A DNA stretch of 64,000 nt from Novosphingobium sp. Gsoil 351 (GCF_009707465.1 NZ_CP046120.1:2757501-2821500), one strand, 5' to 3'; counted from the first letter of the stretch, positions 33,280 through 42,768 are shown. Numbers and translations are program-made. The notes: a model not told the origin generated them from the letters alone.

Positions 33280-34642
33280 TTGCGCCCCGCGCCGCCCTCC
33301 GCCACATGGCGGCGGATGGTTCGAGGTCGCGTTCCCACCCTGCCGAAGTCCCCGATCGGGCGGATCTTCGCCAACACCGCTTGGCTGCTCGGCGGCAAGG
33401 GGTTCGGCGCGGTGTTCGGAATCGCGTATCTCGCGATCCTCACCCGCAGCCTGGGTCTGAAGGGGTTCGGCCACTTTGCGCTGATCTTCGGCACCGCGCA
33501 GGCGCTGATCGCCATCGCCGGGTTCCAGACCTGGCGGATCATCGTCCGCTATGGCGCGCCGCACGTCCACGCCGGCGAATGGCGCGCATTCGGGCGGCTG
33601 GGGATGTTCGGCGGTCTGCTCGACGCCATGAGCGCGACCTTTGGGTGCTTTCTCGCCTGGGTGCTGATCTATCACAGCGACGGTCTGATCCACATCAACC
33701 CGAACTTCATCGATCCGGCATTCTATTTCTGCTGTGCGATGCTGTGGTCGCTGGTTTCCGCGCCAACCGGAATCGTCCGCGCGCTCGATCGGTTCGACAT
33801 GGCGGTCTATGTCGAGGCGGTGGTGCCGATCGGTCGGTTGGTGGCGGCGGCGGCGATCTGGGCGACGGGGCCGACGGTGATCAAGTTCCTGGCCGCCTGG
33901 GCCCTGGTCGACCTGATCGAGGCGGCGCTGTACTGGATCATGGCCCGGCGGCTGTGCCCGGAAGCGGTAAAGCTTTCCCACATCGCCGAATGGCGCCAGG
34001 TTCTCCGCGACCATCCCGATATCAAGCACTTCACTCTGGTGACCTATGCCGCCTCGACGCTGGAGGCGGTGATGCGCAACGGGCCGTTGCTGGCGGTCGG
34101 CGCGTTCGTGGGCACGCGCGCTGCGGGTCTTTACCGGCTGGCCGCACAATTGAGCCAGGCGCTGAGCAAGCTCTCCAGCCTGTTGACCCGCTCGGTCTAC
34201 GCCGAGATCGCGCGGGCGCGCGTCGCGGCCGATCCCGGCGAGTTTCGCAAGCTGGCCTTCCAGACTAGCGCGATCGCGGCGGCGGCCGGGGTGGTGGTGG
34301 TCGCGATCGCGGTGCTGGCGGGGGACAAGCTGCTCGCGCTGCTAGGCGGCGACGAGTTCTCGCGCGGGGCCAGCATCCTCATTCCGCTGGCGCTGGCGGC
34401 AAGCTTCGATCTGGCGAGCGTGGCCTTCGAGCCTGTGCTCCATTCGACCGGACTCGCTCGCTATGCGCTGTTCGCCCGCGCCTTCGCGGTGGTGGCGATG
34501 GCGGGAGCGATGGTGCTGCTGGTTCCCTTATGGCGCGGCCGGAATTGCCTGGGCGGTGGCGGTGGGGGGACTGGTCAGCTTTCTTGCCTTGGGTGGCTTT
34601 GCCCGGCACACGCTCAACCGGATGGAACACGGCGTTGCCTGA
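33280..34642 (+). pseudogene. polysaccharide flippase (Wzx-like) with 3' frameshift
   Basis: A membrane protein of the oligosaccharide flippase/MATE-like family with about 11-12 helices; it begins ANTAWLLGGKGFGAVFGIAY, followed by AILTRSLGLKGFGHFALIFG. The frame breaks at about 34528-34530. In the original frame the protein runs into Gly/Cys-rich nonsense to 34779. Shifting by one base gives YGAAGIAWAVAVGGLVSF and ARHTLNRMEHGVA with a stop at 34642, the expected last helix. So the native gene ends at 34642, and either the last helix is lost or the sequence carries an indel. Possible starts are TTG 33280 and ATG 33316. It probably exports a lipid-linked polymer unit. Confidence 0.8.
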
Positions 34643-34685
34643 GGCCGGAGCCGCCCGCCCTCGCGGCCTCGACCCGGTCCGCCCG

Positions 34686-35543
34686 ATGCGTCCGCGCGAA
34701 CTGGAAGATACGCTCAACCACTGGCTCTATCACCCGCTTGCCTGGCAACTCGCCAAGCTGCTCGCCCGCACGCCGCTGACCCCCAACCAGGTCTCGGTCG
34801 CAGGCGGCCTGACCGTGGTCTGCGCCGGGATCGCGTACACCGCGCCACTGTGGGGAGGCGAGGCGTGGCCGTTCAGCGCGCTGCTGGGCATGGCGCTCCA
34901 CATGGCGTGGCACGTGATCGACGGCGCCGATGGCGATCTGGCGCGGATGACCGGCCGGACCAGTCCGTATGGCGAGATGATCGACGGGCTGTGCGACTAT
35001 TCGAGCCACTTCGTCCTGTATCTGCTGCTCGGCGTGCTGCTGTCCGCGACGCTGGGGCCGTGGGCCTGGGCCATCGCCATCCCCGCCGGGATCGCGCATG
35101 CCGTGCAATCGACCCATGTCGAAGCGCAGCGGCGGTTCTATCTCTATTGGGTCTACGGCAAGCCCTGGCTCAACAACGCCCTTCCCGAAGGTCGCGGGCC
35201 GTTCGCGTGGCTGGTCTCGCTCTATCTGCGCGTCGCCATGGGGACCACGCCCAGCGCGCTGGCGATCGACGCCACGATCACTGCGGCGGCAGGCGATCCG
35301 CCTCGGCTGGAGCGGCTGCGCGCGATGATTCGCAGCGAGATGCCGCCGCTGCTGCGTTTGCAACGGTGGCTCGGGCCGAACAGCAGGGCGATCGCGCTGG
35401 GGCTGTCGATGCTGCTCACGGCCGGCCCGCTCGCGTATTTCGTCTATGGCGGAGTGTGGATGTCGCTGCTGCTGATCGCCTCGATCGTGCTCCACAACAA
35501 CGCCTGGCGGCGGCTGGCGCGGCGGATCGAGGCCCTTGGCTGA
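34686..35543 (+). CDS. CDP-alcohol phosphatidyltransferase family protein
   Basis: An integral membrane CDP-alcohol phosphotransferase. It contains the complete catalytic signature: DGADGDLAR (about residue 78) then GEMIDGLCD, which binds the metal and the CDP moiety. LTPNQVSVAGGLTVV is the usual helix before it, and about six hydrophobic helices are present. It transfers a phospho-alcohol from a CDP-alcohol to another alcohol; neither is known. The ATG at 34686 (MRPRELED) is used; a TTG at 34635 is possible. The gene overlaps the amidohydrolase by 8 bp. It clusters with a nucleotidyltransferase, flippase and glycerophosphotransferase-like gene, suggesting a phospho-alcohol surface polymer. 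Confidence 0.88.
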   Translation: MRPRELEDTLNHWLYHPLAWQLAKLLARTPLTPNQVSVAGGLTVVCAGIAYTAPLWGGEAWPFSALLGMALHMAWHVIDGADGDLARMTGRTSPYGEMIDGLCDYSSHFVLYLLLGVLLSATLGPWAWAIAIPAGIAHAVQSTHVEAQRRFYLYWVYGKPWLNNALPEGRGPFAWLVSLYLRVAMGTTPSALAIDATITAAAGDPPRLERLRAMIRSEMPPLLRLQRWLGPNSRAIALGLSMLLTAGPLAYFVYGGVWMSLLLIASIVLHNNAWRRLARRIEALG

Positions 35544-36300
35544 GGATCTGCTCGACGCCGACGAGCCAGGCCCGGCGATCGTCCGGGCGGGTGCGCCCGG
35601 TTGCCCGTTCGTGCTGGTCGCGGACCACGCGGGTAACGCGATCCCCCGCACGCTGGGCGACCTCGGGCTCGGCGAGGCCGACCGGAGGCGACACATCGCC
35701 TGGGACATCGGCATCGCCGGAGTGGCCGAGGCGCTGGCGGAGAAGCTCGGCGCGCCGCTGGTCCGCCAGCGCTATTCGCGCCTGGTGATCGACTGCAACC
35801 GCGATCCCGCGCGCGCCGATGCGATACCCGCGATCAGCGACGATAGCGTGATCGCCGGCAATGCGGGACTGGCCGGTGCCGCGCGCGCAGCGCGCGTCGC
35901 GGCGATCCACACGCCCTATCACGCCGCCATCGCCGCCGCCCTAGCCGGGCAGACCCGTCCGCCGATATTGGTCGCGCTGCACAGCTTCACTCCGGCGATG
36001 AGCGGTCGAGCGCGGCCCTGGCACGCCGGTGTGCTCCACGACCGTGGTGACACGCGCTTTTCGGGCGCCGTCTTGGCGGGACTGCGCGCGCGGCTCGATG
36101 CGCCGGTCGGAGACAATGAACCTTACGCGATGGACGGGATCGATTTCACTGTTCCCCATCATTGCTATGCGGCGGAGCGGGCCTATGCCGAGATCGAGAT
36201 CCGGCAGGATCTGATCGCGGAGGCGGCGGGCCAAGTCCGTTGGGCGAGCCTGCTGGCTGACGTCCTGACCGGCGCGTTGTCTGGCTGCGGCCGGACCTGA
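35536..36300 (+). CDS. N-formylglutamate amidohydrolase family protein
   Basis: A 254-residue zinc hydrolase of the FGase family: LVADHAGNAIPR near the N-terminus, DIGIAGVAEALAE, YSRLVIDCNRDP, LVALHSFTPAM, and EIEIRQDLI near the C-terminus. Family members hydrolyse N-formylglutamate to glutamate and formate in histidine degradation. No hut genes are adjacent, so the true substrate is open. The start is TTG at 35536, inside the end of the CDP-alcohol transferase gene. Confidence 0.88.
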   Translation: MAEDLLDADEPGPAIVRAGAPGCPFVLVADHAGNAIPRTLGDLGLGEADRRRHIAWDIGIAGVAEALAEKLGAPLVRQRYSRLVIDCNRDPARADAIPAISDDSVIAGNAGLAGAARAARVAAIHTPYHAAIAAALAGQTRPPILVALHSFTPAMSGRARPWHAGVLHDRGDTRFSGAVLAGLRARLDAPVGDNEPYAMDGIDFTVPHHCYAAERAYAEIEIRQDLIAEAAGQVRWASLLADVLTGALSGCGRT

Positions 36301-36316
36301 CAAAAGGATAGACGCG

Positions 36317-37195
36317 ATGGCCGCGAACGGCTGGACGATCGGGATCATCGGCGGATCGGGGCTCTACGCACTTGAAGCGCTGGAAGATGCGCAGTGGATC
36401 GCGGTGGACACACCGTGGGGGGCGCCTTCGGACGAAATCCTGTTCGGGCGGATCGGCGATGTCCGCGTGCGGTTTCTGCCCCGCCACGGGCGCGGCCACC
36501 GCGTGCCCCCTTCTGAAGTCAACGCCCGCGCCAACATCGACGCGCTGAAACGCGCGGGCTGCACCGATGTGCTGGCGATCTCGTCGGTCGGATCGCTGCG
36601 CGAGGCGCTGGCGCCGGGACGGTTCGTGGTCGCCGACCAGTTCATTGACCGCACGCGCAACCGCCCGGGCAGCTTCTTCGGCACGGGCCTGGTCGCGCAC
36701 GTCAGCCTGGCCGATCCGGTGTGCCCCCGGCTCTCCGCGCTGGCTGCTGACGCGGTCGAAGGGGCGGGCGGCGAGGTCACCCGCGGCGCGACCTATCTGG
36801 CGATGGAAGGGCCGCAGTTCTCGACCCGCGCGGAAAGCCTGTTGTTCCGCAAGTGGGGCGCCGACCTGATCGGGATGACCGCGCTGCCCGAAGCCCGGCT
36901 CGCTCGCGAGGCCGAGCTGCCCTACGCGCTGATCGGGATGGTCACCGACTACGACTGCTGGCGCAAGGCCAACGCCTCGGTCGAAGCAAGCGAGGTGATC
37001 GCGCAGATGCACGCCAACGGGGATCTGGCGCGGGCGACGGTCGAGCGATTCGTGGCGCTGCTCCCGTCCGAGCGGACCGCTTCACCCATCGACACCGGGC
37101 TCGACCGTGCGGTGATCACGTCTCCCGAAGCGCGCGACCCAGCGCTTCTGGCGCGGCTCGATGCGGTGGCGGGCCGGTTTTTGGGAATAAAATGA
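36317..37195 (+). CDS. mtnP: S-methyl-5'-thioadenosine phosphorylase
   Basis: Phosphorolysis of methylthioadenosine to adenine and MTR-1-phosphate in methionine salvage. Family motifs: GIIGGSGLYALEALEDA, phosphate-binding LPRHGRGHRVPPSEVN, TYLAMEGPQFSTRAES, GMTALPEARLAREAELPYA and GMVTDYDCW. These favour MTAP over purine nucleoside phosphorylase. AAAGGA lies about 10 nt before the ATG. It stands 16 bp after the amidohydrolase gene. A palindromic repeat follows, before the convergent glutaredoxin gene. Confidence 0.93.
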   Translation: MAANGWTIGIIGGSGLYALEALEDAQWIAVDTPWGAPSDEILFGRIGDVRVRFLPRHGRGHRVPPSEVNARANIDALKRAGCTDVLAISSVGSLREALAPGRFVVADQFIDRTRNRPGSFFGTGLVAHVSLADPVCPRLSALAADAVEGAGGEVTRGATYLAMEGPQFSTRAESLLFRKWGADLIGMTALPEARLAREAELPYALIGMVTDYDCWRKANASVEASEVIAQMHANGDLARATVERFVALLPSERTASPIDTGLDRAVITSPEARDPALLARLDAVAGRFLGIK

Positions 37196-37202
37196 CAGCC
37201 CG

Positions 37203-37360
37203 CCTCTCCCCCTGCGGGAGAGGATAGCGAAGCTTTGCTCCTTCAGGAGCCAGCGCAGCTTGGTGAGGGGGCGAGGCTTGGCGCTGTGCCGCGCCCCCTC
37301 GCCAACTTTGACTAGGTGGGCTGCACCAAGTCTTCGTATCCTCTCCCGCAAGGGGAGAGG
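37203..37360. repeat. BIME-like palindromic element between mtnP and grxD
   Basis: Two 24-nt arms (37203-37226 and 37337-37360) are inverted copies matching at 22 of 24 positions. Each arm is itself a hairpin, CCTCTCCC/GGGAGAGG with a 5-nt loop. Between them a further inverted pair, GGTGAGGGGGCG/CGCCCCCTCGCC, is present. It lies between convergent genes and may terminate transcription from both sides. A decayed copy is at 44810-44941. Confidence 0.8.
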
Positions 37361-37388
37361 CGAACTTCGGCGATTTCAGTCTATCCGT

Positions 37389-37718
37389 TTAACCAGCCGC
37401 AGCAACCTGCTTGTCCTGCATCAGCTGGTGCAGTTCGCCCGCCTCGAACATCTCCATCATGATGTCCGATCCGCCGACGAATTCGCCCTTTACGTATAGC
37501 TGAGGGATCGTCGGCCAGTCGGAGTACTGCTTGATGCCCGAGCGGATTTCCATGTCCTGGAGCACATCGACGCTCTCGAAACCGACGCCCAGGTGCTCGA
37601 GGATCGCAACCGCCTTGCTCGAGAAGCCGCACTGGGGAAACAGCGGCGTTCCCTTCATGAACAGCACGACGTCGTTGCCGGTGACGATTTCTGCGATGCG
37701 GCTCTGCGGATCAGACAT
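37389..37718 (-). CDS. grxD: monothiol glutaredoxin, Grx4 family
   Basis: A 109-residue CGFS-type glutaredoxin; FMKGTPLFPQCGFSSKAV holds the active site. SVDVLQDMEIRSGIKQYSDW, PTIPQLYVKGEFVGGSDIM and the cis-Pro are typical. CGFS glutaredoxins bind a 2Fe-2S cluster with glutathione and hand it on, usually as heterodimers with BolA proteins. The bolA-like gene is immediately upstream (20 bp gap), which fits this partnership. Confidence 0.96.
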   Translation of the reverse strand: MSDPQSRIAEIVTGNDVVLFMKGTPLFPQCGFSSKAVAILEHLGVGFESVDVLQDMEIRSGIKQYSDWPTIPQLYVKGEFVGGSDIMMEMFEAGELHQLMQDKQVAAAG

Positions 37719-37738
37719 GGCGGTGTTCCTTTCGCGCC

Positions 37739-37972
37739 CTAGCTGGGCACGGCGGTGGTGAGTTGCAAGGCGTGAAGCGCGCCGCCCATCCGCCCATCGA
37801 GCGCGGCATAGACCGCCTTGTGCTGCGCGACGCGAGACTTTCCCGCAAACCCCGCCCAGACGACGTGGGCCGCCCAGTGATCGTTGTCGCCGGCCAAGTC
37901 TCTCATCGTCACCTGCGCGCCGGGCAGGGCGGCGCGGATCAGCGTCTCGATCTCGGCGGCTGGCATTCCCAT
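37739..37972 (-). CDS. BolA family protein
   Basis: A 77-residue BolA/IbaG-type protein. The class II KH-like fold shows IETLIRAALPGAQVTMRDL at the start, VWAGFAGKSRVAQHKAVYAAL in the middle and MGGALHALQLTT at the C-terminus, with the conserved His of the RVAQHKAVY segment. It lies between the zeta subunit gene and the Grx4 gene on one strand, the usual alphaproteobacterial order. It should act with Grx4 in Fe-S trafficking. Confidence 0.93.
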   Translation of the reverse strand: MGMPAAEIETLIRAALPGAQVTMRDLAGDNDHWAAHVVWAGFAGKSRVAQHKAVYAALDGRMGGALHALQLTTAVPS

Positions 37973-37977
37973 CGAAG

Positions 37978-38301
37978 CTAGACTCCGCCCATCAACGAAC
38001 GGCGGGCCTCGATCGCCTTGGCTTCGAGCGCACTGCGGATTTCAATCTCGTCGATTTCGATCCCCGCCGCTGTGAGGTCGCCGAGCAGCTTGCGGATCAC
38101 GTCCTCGTCGCCGGCTTCCTCGAAATCGGCCTGGATCACTTCCTTGCCATAGGCGTCCGCCTCGGCTGAGGTCAGCCCCATCTTCTCGGCCGCCCAGGCG
38201 CCAAGCAGGCGGTTGCGCCGCGCAGCGACGCGGAACTCCATCTCCTCGTCGCGGGCAAACTTGGCCTCTTCGGCGCGCTCCTTGTCGGAGAAACTGGTCA
38301 T
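37978..38301 (-). CDS. ATPase inhibitor subunit zeta (DUF1476)
   Basis: A 107-residue helical protein. The N-terminal segment (FSDKERAEEAKFARDEEMEF) is the inhibitory region known from the Paracoccus zeta subunit, and RNRLLGAWAAEKMGLT and AGDEDVIRKLLGDL follow. In alphaproteobacteria this protein blocks ATP hydrolysis by the F1FO-ATP synthase. The bolA-like gene follows 5 bp downstream, so these small genes probably form one unit with grxD. Confidence 0.9.
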   Translation of the reverse strand: MTSFSDKERAEEAKFARDEEMEFRVAARRNRLLGAWAAEKMGLTSAEADAYGKEVIQADFEEAGDEDVIRKLLGDLTAAGIEIDEIEIRSALEAKAIEARRSLMGGV

Positions 38302-38358
38302 GACGGACGATTCCCTCGGATTGGTTCACCCCGCGATAGGGCGGGGCAGGCTTTCGGA

Positions 38359-39360
38359 TCAAGCGCCCATCGTCACCACGACCTTGCCCAGGGCCTTGCG
38401 ATCTTCGAGCAACTTGATCGCCTCGCCGCCGCGTTCGAGCGGGAAAGTCTGGGAAACGCGCGGGTTGATCTTGCCGGCCTTGAGCAACGCGAACAGTTCG
38501 GCGATGTGCGCGGCATTCTTTTCCGGCTCGCGCGCGGTGAACGCGCCCCAGAACACTCCGCAAATGTCGCACGACTTGAGCAGGGTCAGATTGAGCGGCA
38601 TCTTGGCGATCCCCGCGGGGAACCCGACCACCAGGAAGCGGCCCTCCCACGCGATCGCACGCAACGCCGGTTCGGAATAATCGCCGCCGACGATATCGTA
38701 GATCAGGTTGGCGCCATCGGGCCCGCAGGCGGCCTTGAACGCGTCGGTCAGCGCGCGCTGCTGCGCCTTGTCGAGCGCGCCGGTGGGATAGATCACTACG
38801 TCGTCGGCTCCCGCCTCGCGCGCGATCGCGGCCTTCTCCTCGCTCGATACAGCGGCGATCACGCGCGCGCCCCAGGCCTTGCCGAGTTCGACTGCCGCAA
38901 TGCCGACTCCGCCCGCCGCGCCCAGCACCAGCAGGGTGTCGCCCGCCTTGATGTGGCCGCGGTCCTTGAGGCCGTGGATGTTGGTGCCATAGGTCATCAG
39001 GATCGCGCTGGCAGTCTCGAACGAGACGCCCTCGGGGATCGCGAACGGACGGCCCTGATCGACCACCACCTTTTCCGCCAAGCCACCATTGCCGGTGCCG
39101 CACAGCACCTTGTCGCCGACCTTCCAGCGCGTCACGCCCTCGCCGATCGCCTCGACCACTCCGGCGATCTCGCCACCCGGGGCATAGGGCCGCTCGGGCT
39201 TGAACTGATAAAGGTCCCGGATCATCAGGGTGTCTGGAAAGTTGATCGCGCAGGCCTTGACCGCGATCAGCACTTGGCCCTTGCCCGGGACAGGCGCGTC
39301 GATCTCGTCCAGGGTCAGCGTTTCGGGGCCGCCGGTGGCGTGCGAACGTAAGGCTTTCAT
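38359..39360 (-). CDS. zinc-free NADPH:quinone oxidoreductase (MDR family)
   Basis: A 333-residue medium-chain dehydrogenase of the quinone oxidoreductase type. It has no structural or catalytic zinc ligands, the [19 protein letters not shown] segment and the nucleotide-binding motif [21 protein letters not shown] (about residue 145). The C-terminal region [16 protein letters not shown] is standard. It reduces quinones or enoyl substrates with NADPH. The ATG at 39360 overlaps the leuD stop (ATGA), so it is coupled to leuD. Confidence 0.9.
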   Translation of the reverse strand: MKALRSHATGGPETLTLDEIDAPVPGKGQVLIAVKACAINFPDTLMIRDLYQFKPERPYAPGGEIAGVVEAIGEGVTRWKVGDKVLCGTGNGGLAEKVVVDQGRPFAIPEGVSFETASAILMTYGTNIHGLKDRGHIKAGDTLLVLGAAGGVGIAAVELGKAWGARVIAAVSSEEKAAIAREAGADDVVIYPTGALDKAQQRALTDAFKAACGPDGANLIYDIVGGDYSEPALRAIAWEGRFLVVGFPAGIAKMPLNLTLLKSCDICGVFWGAFTAREPEKNAAHIAELFALLKAGKINPRVSQTFPLERGGEAIKLLEDRKALGKVVVTMGA

Positions 39361-39959
39361 GCGGCAACTCCGATCGGATGGGCGAGCCACGGCGTGTCAC
39401 GCTCATGGCGGGATTCGTAGTCCGATATGGCCGCGTCGCGTTTTAGGGTGAGGCCGACTTCGTCGAGTCCCTCGAGCAGGCAGTGCTTGCGGAAGGGGTC
39501 GATCGCGAACTCGAAACGGTCTTGAAAGGGTGTGGTGACGGTCTGGTGTTCGAGATCGACGTGGATCGGATCCGTCTGGGCGACATCGAGCAGCCGGTCG
39601 ACCTGATCCTGCGGCAAAACGACGGTCAGGATGCCGTTCTTGAACGCGTTGCCGCTGAAGATGTCGGAAAAGCTCGGCGCGATCACGCAGGCGATGCCGA
39701 GGTCGGCGAGCGCCCAGGCGGCGTGCTCGCGGCTCGATCCGCAGCCGAAGTTGTCGCCCGCGATCAGGACTGGAGCACCGGCGAAGCGGGGGTCGTCGAA
39801 GACGTTGCCGGGCTCGGCGCGGATCGTCTCGAACGCGCCCTTACCGAGGCCCTCTCGGGTGATCGTCTTGAGCCACCGTGCGGGAATGATGACGTCGGTA
39901 TCGACGTTCTTGCGGCCGAGCGGGATCGCGCGGCCTTCGATTTGGCTGACGGGTTGCAT
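39357..39959 (-). CDS. leuD: 3-isopropylmalate dehydratase, small subunit
   Basis: A 200-residue Leu[24 protein letters not shown] near the start and the swivelling-domain motif [21 protein letters not shown] at about residue 70. It forms the leucine-biosynthetic isomerase with LeuC. The large-subunit gene is on the same strand 1.2 kb upstream, separated by three small genes, one on the opposite strand. The quinone reductase gene is translationally coupled to it. Confidence 0.96.
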   Translation of the reverse strand: MQPVSQIEGRAIPLGRKNVDTDVIIPARWLKTITREGLGKGAFETIRAEPGNVFDDPRFAGAPVLIAGDNFGCGSSREHAAWALADLGIACVIAPSFSDIFSGNAFKNGILTVVLPQDQVDRLLDVAQTDPIHVDLEHQTVTTPFQDRFEFAIDPFRKHCLLEGLDEVGLTLKRDAAISDYESRHERDTPWLAHPIGVAA

Positions 39960-39993
39960 CGGCTCGCTATAGCGGGGCGCGAACCCCGCGCAA

Positions 39994-40164
39994 CTAGTCC
40001 GTTTCTTGCGGCGGAGCGGCGCTCTTCTTCTTGGCCGCAGCCTCGGCTCGCTCCTTGCGGCGCGAGGTATAAAGCAGCGCGGCCGCGAGCGCGGCGGAGC
40101 CGATCGCGGCCCCGGCCATTGCGGCCGGCCCCGCCCATTTCGAACTTTCGGTCTTCTTGGTCAT
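39994..40164 (-). CDS. small single-pass membrane protein, unknown
   Basis: A 56-residue protein, [19 protein letters not shown]..., with one hydrophobic helix (about 10-32) followed by a basic, Lys/Arg/Glu-rich cytosolic tail ending PPQETD. No family recognised. It sits 34 bp upstream of leuD on the same strand and may be co-transcribed. Confidence 0.6.
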   Translation of the reverse strand: MTKKTESSKWAGPAAMAGAAIGSAALAAALLYTSRRKERAEAAAKKKSAAPPQETD

Positions 40165-40205
40165 AGCCTGAGCGAATCTGGCATCGCCGCGCCGATGCCG
40201 CAAGG

Positions 40206-40697
40206 TCAGCCGAGATATTCGCGCAACAATTTCCACCGTTCCGCCTTTTGCGCAAAGTTCATGGCCGCGTGGGCAGGACTGGAGGAAGGCAGATCGATCA
40301 GCGCGAGCCGAGTTTCGCCCAGCGCCTTGCGGCCGATCCTTGCAGCGGCCGCGCCGTTGAAACCGATCGCGCGCAGGGAAGGTAGGGTGGCGACAAGGTC
40401 GCCCAGGGCGTTGCCTTCCACTTCGCGCAAGGCGGCATCGAGGCTTCCTTCTCTCCGTGCCGAGGCGACTGTGTCCCACATGCCGAACTTCGCGTCGAGT
40501 AGCGCTGCCAGCCTTGCCTCATAGTCGAGCCGCGCGATTTGCCGCCCGATCACGCATCCTGCGAGTCGCCAAAACTGATTCCGCGGATGCGCGTAGTATC
40601 GCTGGGCGTTCAGCGATGCCTCGCCGGGCAGGCTTCCGAGCACGAGCAGCCGGGTTTCCGGAGACACGACCGGCGCGAACGAGCATTTTTGCGTCAC
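40206..40697 (-). CDS. hypoxanthine-DNA glycosylase (UDG superfamily family 6-like)
   Basis: A 163-residue protein of the uracil-DNA glycosylase superfamily. LVLGSLPGEASLNAQRYYAH and PRNQFWRLAG form the N-terminal active-site region characteristic of DNA-deoxyinosine glycosylases, and LPSSSPAHAA near the C-terminus is the second motif. It should excise hypoxanthine from deaminated adenine in DNA. The small membrane protein gene follows 41 bp downstream. Confidence 0.85.
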   Translation of the reverse strand: MTQKCSFAPVVSPETRLLVLGSLPGEASLNAQRYYAHPRNQFWRLAGCVIGRQIARLDYEARLAALLDAKFGMWDTVASARREGSLDAALREVEGNALGDLVATLPSLRAIGFNGAAAARIGRKALGETRLALIDLPSSSPAHAAMNFAQKAERWKLLREYLG

Positions 40698-40784
40698 CGG
40701 CGTTGGTCTTGGCTACGGTCGTCGGTCCGCTGCTGGAATTGCCCGCTTCCGCGATCTAGCGTCGGCCCTAAAGGAGTGCGCGAT

Positions 40785-41111
40785 ATGTCAAGCTTCCTGT
40801 TCGCGTTCCACCAGCCTCCCGGCCCCCTATCCCCGGCGCAGGCCGACGCGCTCATGGCGAAAGGGCAAGTCTGGCTGGAAGGAATCGCGCGATCCGTGAC
40901 CGGACCGCTCACGCCGCTCGGCAAATCGGTCTGGCTTGGTTGCGACGGTGCGGATGCCAACGAAACGCCTGCTCCGCTGGCCGGATTCATGATCGTCGAG
41001 GCCCAGACCGTGGAGCACGTTGTAGATATGGCGAGCAGCTCGCCCCATCTCGATGTCGGCGGCATCATCGAGATCGCGCCCGTGCTCGACCTCGATTTCA
41101 ACTCTGCCTGA
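40785..41111 (+). CDS. YCII-like domain protein
   Basis: A 108-residue protein. The C-terminal half (GFMIVEAQTVEHVVDMASSS, GGIIEIAPVLDLDF) resembles the YCII/DGPF fold, a small ferredoxin-like alpha+beta domain found in putative enzymes. The start is clear: AAGGAG at 40771-40776 is 8 nt before the ATG. No function is known. It ends 20 bp from the convergent leuC stop. Confidence 0.7.
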   Translation: MSSFLFAFHQPPGPLSPAQADALMAKGQVWLEGIARSVTGPLTPLGKSVWLGCDGADANETPAPLAGFMIVEAQTVEHVVDMASSSPHLDVGGIIEIAPVLDLDFNSA

Positions 41112-41131
41112 ACTGCCATCTTGCGCTTCGG

Positions 41132-42562
41132 CTAGACAAGCTCGCGCACGTCGGTCAGCCGCCCGGTCACCGCCGCCGCTGCCGCCATTGCGGGGGAGAC
41201 CAGGTGCGTCCGCGCGCCCGGCCCTTGCCTGCCGACGAAGTTGCGATTGCTCGTCGAAGCGCAGCGTTCGCCCGGCGGCACCTTGTCGGGGTTCATGCCG
41301 AGGCACGCCGAGCAGCCCGGCTCGCGCCATTCGAGGCCGGCGTCGATGAACACTTTGTCCAGCCCCTCGGCCTCGGCCTGGTGCTTGACCAGGCCGGAAC
41401 CGGGCACGACGATCGCCCACTTGACGCCTGGCGCCTTGTGCCGTCCGCGCAGCACTTCCGCGGCAGCGCGCAGGTCTTCGATCCGGCTGTTGGTGCAGCT
41501 GCCGATGAACACGTTCTGGACCTCGACTTCCGCGAGCTTCTGGCCGGGGGTCAGGCCCATGTATTCCAAGCTCTTGCGCGCGGCTTCCTGCTTGGAAGGG
41601 TCGGCGAAGCTCTCGGGGGCGGGGACGGTCCCGCCGATCGGCGCGGTGTCCTCCGGGCTGGTGCCCCAGGTGACGGTTGGCCCGACATCCGCCGCGTCGA
41701 TCCGGACCGTCTTGTCAAAAGCCGCGCCTGGATCGGTGGCGAGGCTGCGCCACCACGCCACGGCGGCGTCCCATTCGGCGCCCTTGGGAGAATAGGGACG
41801 GCCCTTGAGATAAGCGAAAGTGGTGTCGTCGGCGGCGATCAGACCGGCTCGCGCTCCCGCCTCGATGCTCATGTTGCACACGGTCAGGCGGCCCTCGACG
41901 CTCATCGCCTCGAACACCGCGCCGCGATATTCGATGACATGGCCGGTGCCGCCCGCAGTGCCGACCGTGCCAACGATGTGGAGAATCAGGTCCTTGGGGG
42001 TGACGCCCGGGCCGAGCTGGCCATCGACCCGTACTTCCATGGTCTTCGACTTGCGCAGCAGCAGGGTTTGCGTCGCCAGCACGTGCTCGACCTCGCTGGT
42101 ACCGATCCCGAACGCCAGCGCGCCGACCCCGCCGTGCGCGGCAGTGTGGCTGTCGCCGCAGACGATCGTCGCGCCGGGCAGCGAAAAGCCCTGCTCGGGG
42201 CCGACCACGTGGACGATACCCTGCTCGGCGGCAGAGGCGTCGATATACCGGATGCCAAACGCCGGGGCATTGCCTTCCAACGCGGCGAGCTGAGCCGAAC
42301 TTTCGGCATCGGCGATGGGGATGCGCTGCCCCGCGGCATCGAGTCTCGCGGTCGTCGGCAGATTGTGGTCGGGCACCGCCAGCGTCAGGTCAGGGCGGCG
42401 CACCTTTCGCCCGCTGGTGCGGAGCGATTCGAACGCCTGCGGGCTGGTCACCTCATGGACGAGGTGGCGATCGATGAACACCAGCGCGGTCCCGTCCTCG
42501 CGCGTTTCGACAACGTGCGCGTCCCAGATCTTTTCGTAGAGAGTGCGGGGTCTGCTAGCCAT
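41132..42562 (-). CDS. leuC: 3-isopropylmalate dehydratase, large subunit
   Basis: A 476-residue aconitase-family protein. Markers: [55 protein letters not shown] and the 4Fe-4S ligands in [15 protein letters not shown] and [11 protein letters not shown]. With LeuD it isomerises 2- to 3-isopropylmalate in leucine synthesis. The ATG at 42562 (MASRPRTL) with AGGA upstream is preferred to a longer frame that runs through a repeat element. Confidence 0.97.
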   Translation of the reverse strand: MASRPRTLYEKIWDAHVVETREDGTALVFIDRHLVHEVTSPQAFESLRTSGRKVRRPDLTLAVPDHNLPTTARLDAAGQRIPIADAESSAQLAALEGNAPAFGIRYIDASAAEQGIVHVVGPEQGFSLPGATIVCGDSHTAAHGGVGALAFGIGTSEVEHVLATQTLLLRKSKTMEVRVDGQLGPGVTPKDLILHIVGTVGTAGGTGHVIEYRGAVFEAMSVEGRLTVCNMSIEAGARAGLIAADDTTFAYLKGRPYSPKGAEWDAAVAWWRSLATDPGAAFDKTVRIDAADVGPTVTWGTSPEDTAPIGGTVPAPESFADPSKQEAARKSLEYMGLTPGQKLAEVEVQNVFIGSCTNSRIEDLRAAAEVLRGRHKAPGVKWAIVVPGSGLVKHQAEAEGLDKVFIDAGLEWREPGCSACLGMNPDKVPPGERCASTSNRNFVGRQGPGARTHLVSPAMAAAAAVTGRLTDVRELV

Positions 42563-42637
42563 TGCGGTTCCTACCCTGGTCCGCTCATCCAAGCGCAGTC
42601 GAGGGACGTCGCGCATCGGCCGCGCGTCCGTCCGGCA

Positions 42638-42668
42638 TGTCTCGACTTCGCTCGCCACCAGCGGGGAA
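42638..42668. repeat. REP-like half palindrome upstream of leuC
   Basis: The core TCTCGACTTCGCTCGCCACC with the following AGCGGGGAA is closely related to one arm of the truB repeat at 59750-59813. It lies in the 206-bp gap 42563-42768 between leuC and the EF-hand-like gene, which contains nothing else recognisable. Confidence 0.5.
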
Positions 42669-42768
42669 GTTCGAGGCTGCCTTTAGATGCGGGGGGCGTG
42701 AAAGCAACCCGCCAAGCAAGAAGGCGCCCCGCGTTGCCGCGAAGCGCCTCCATTTGCCCGGCTGGCGG

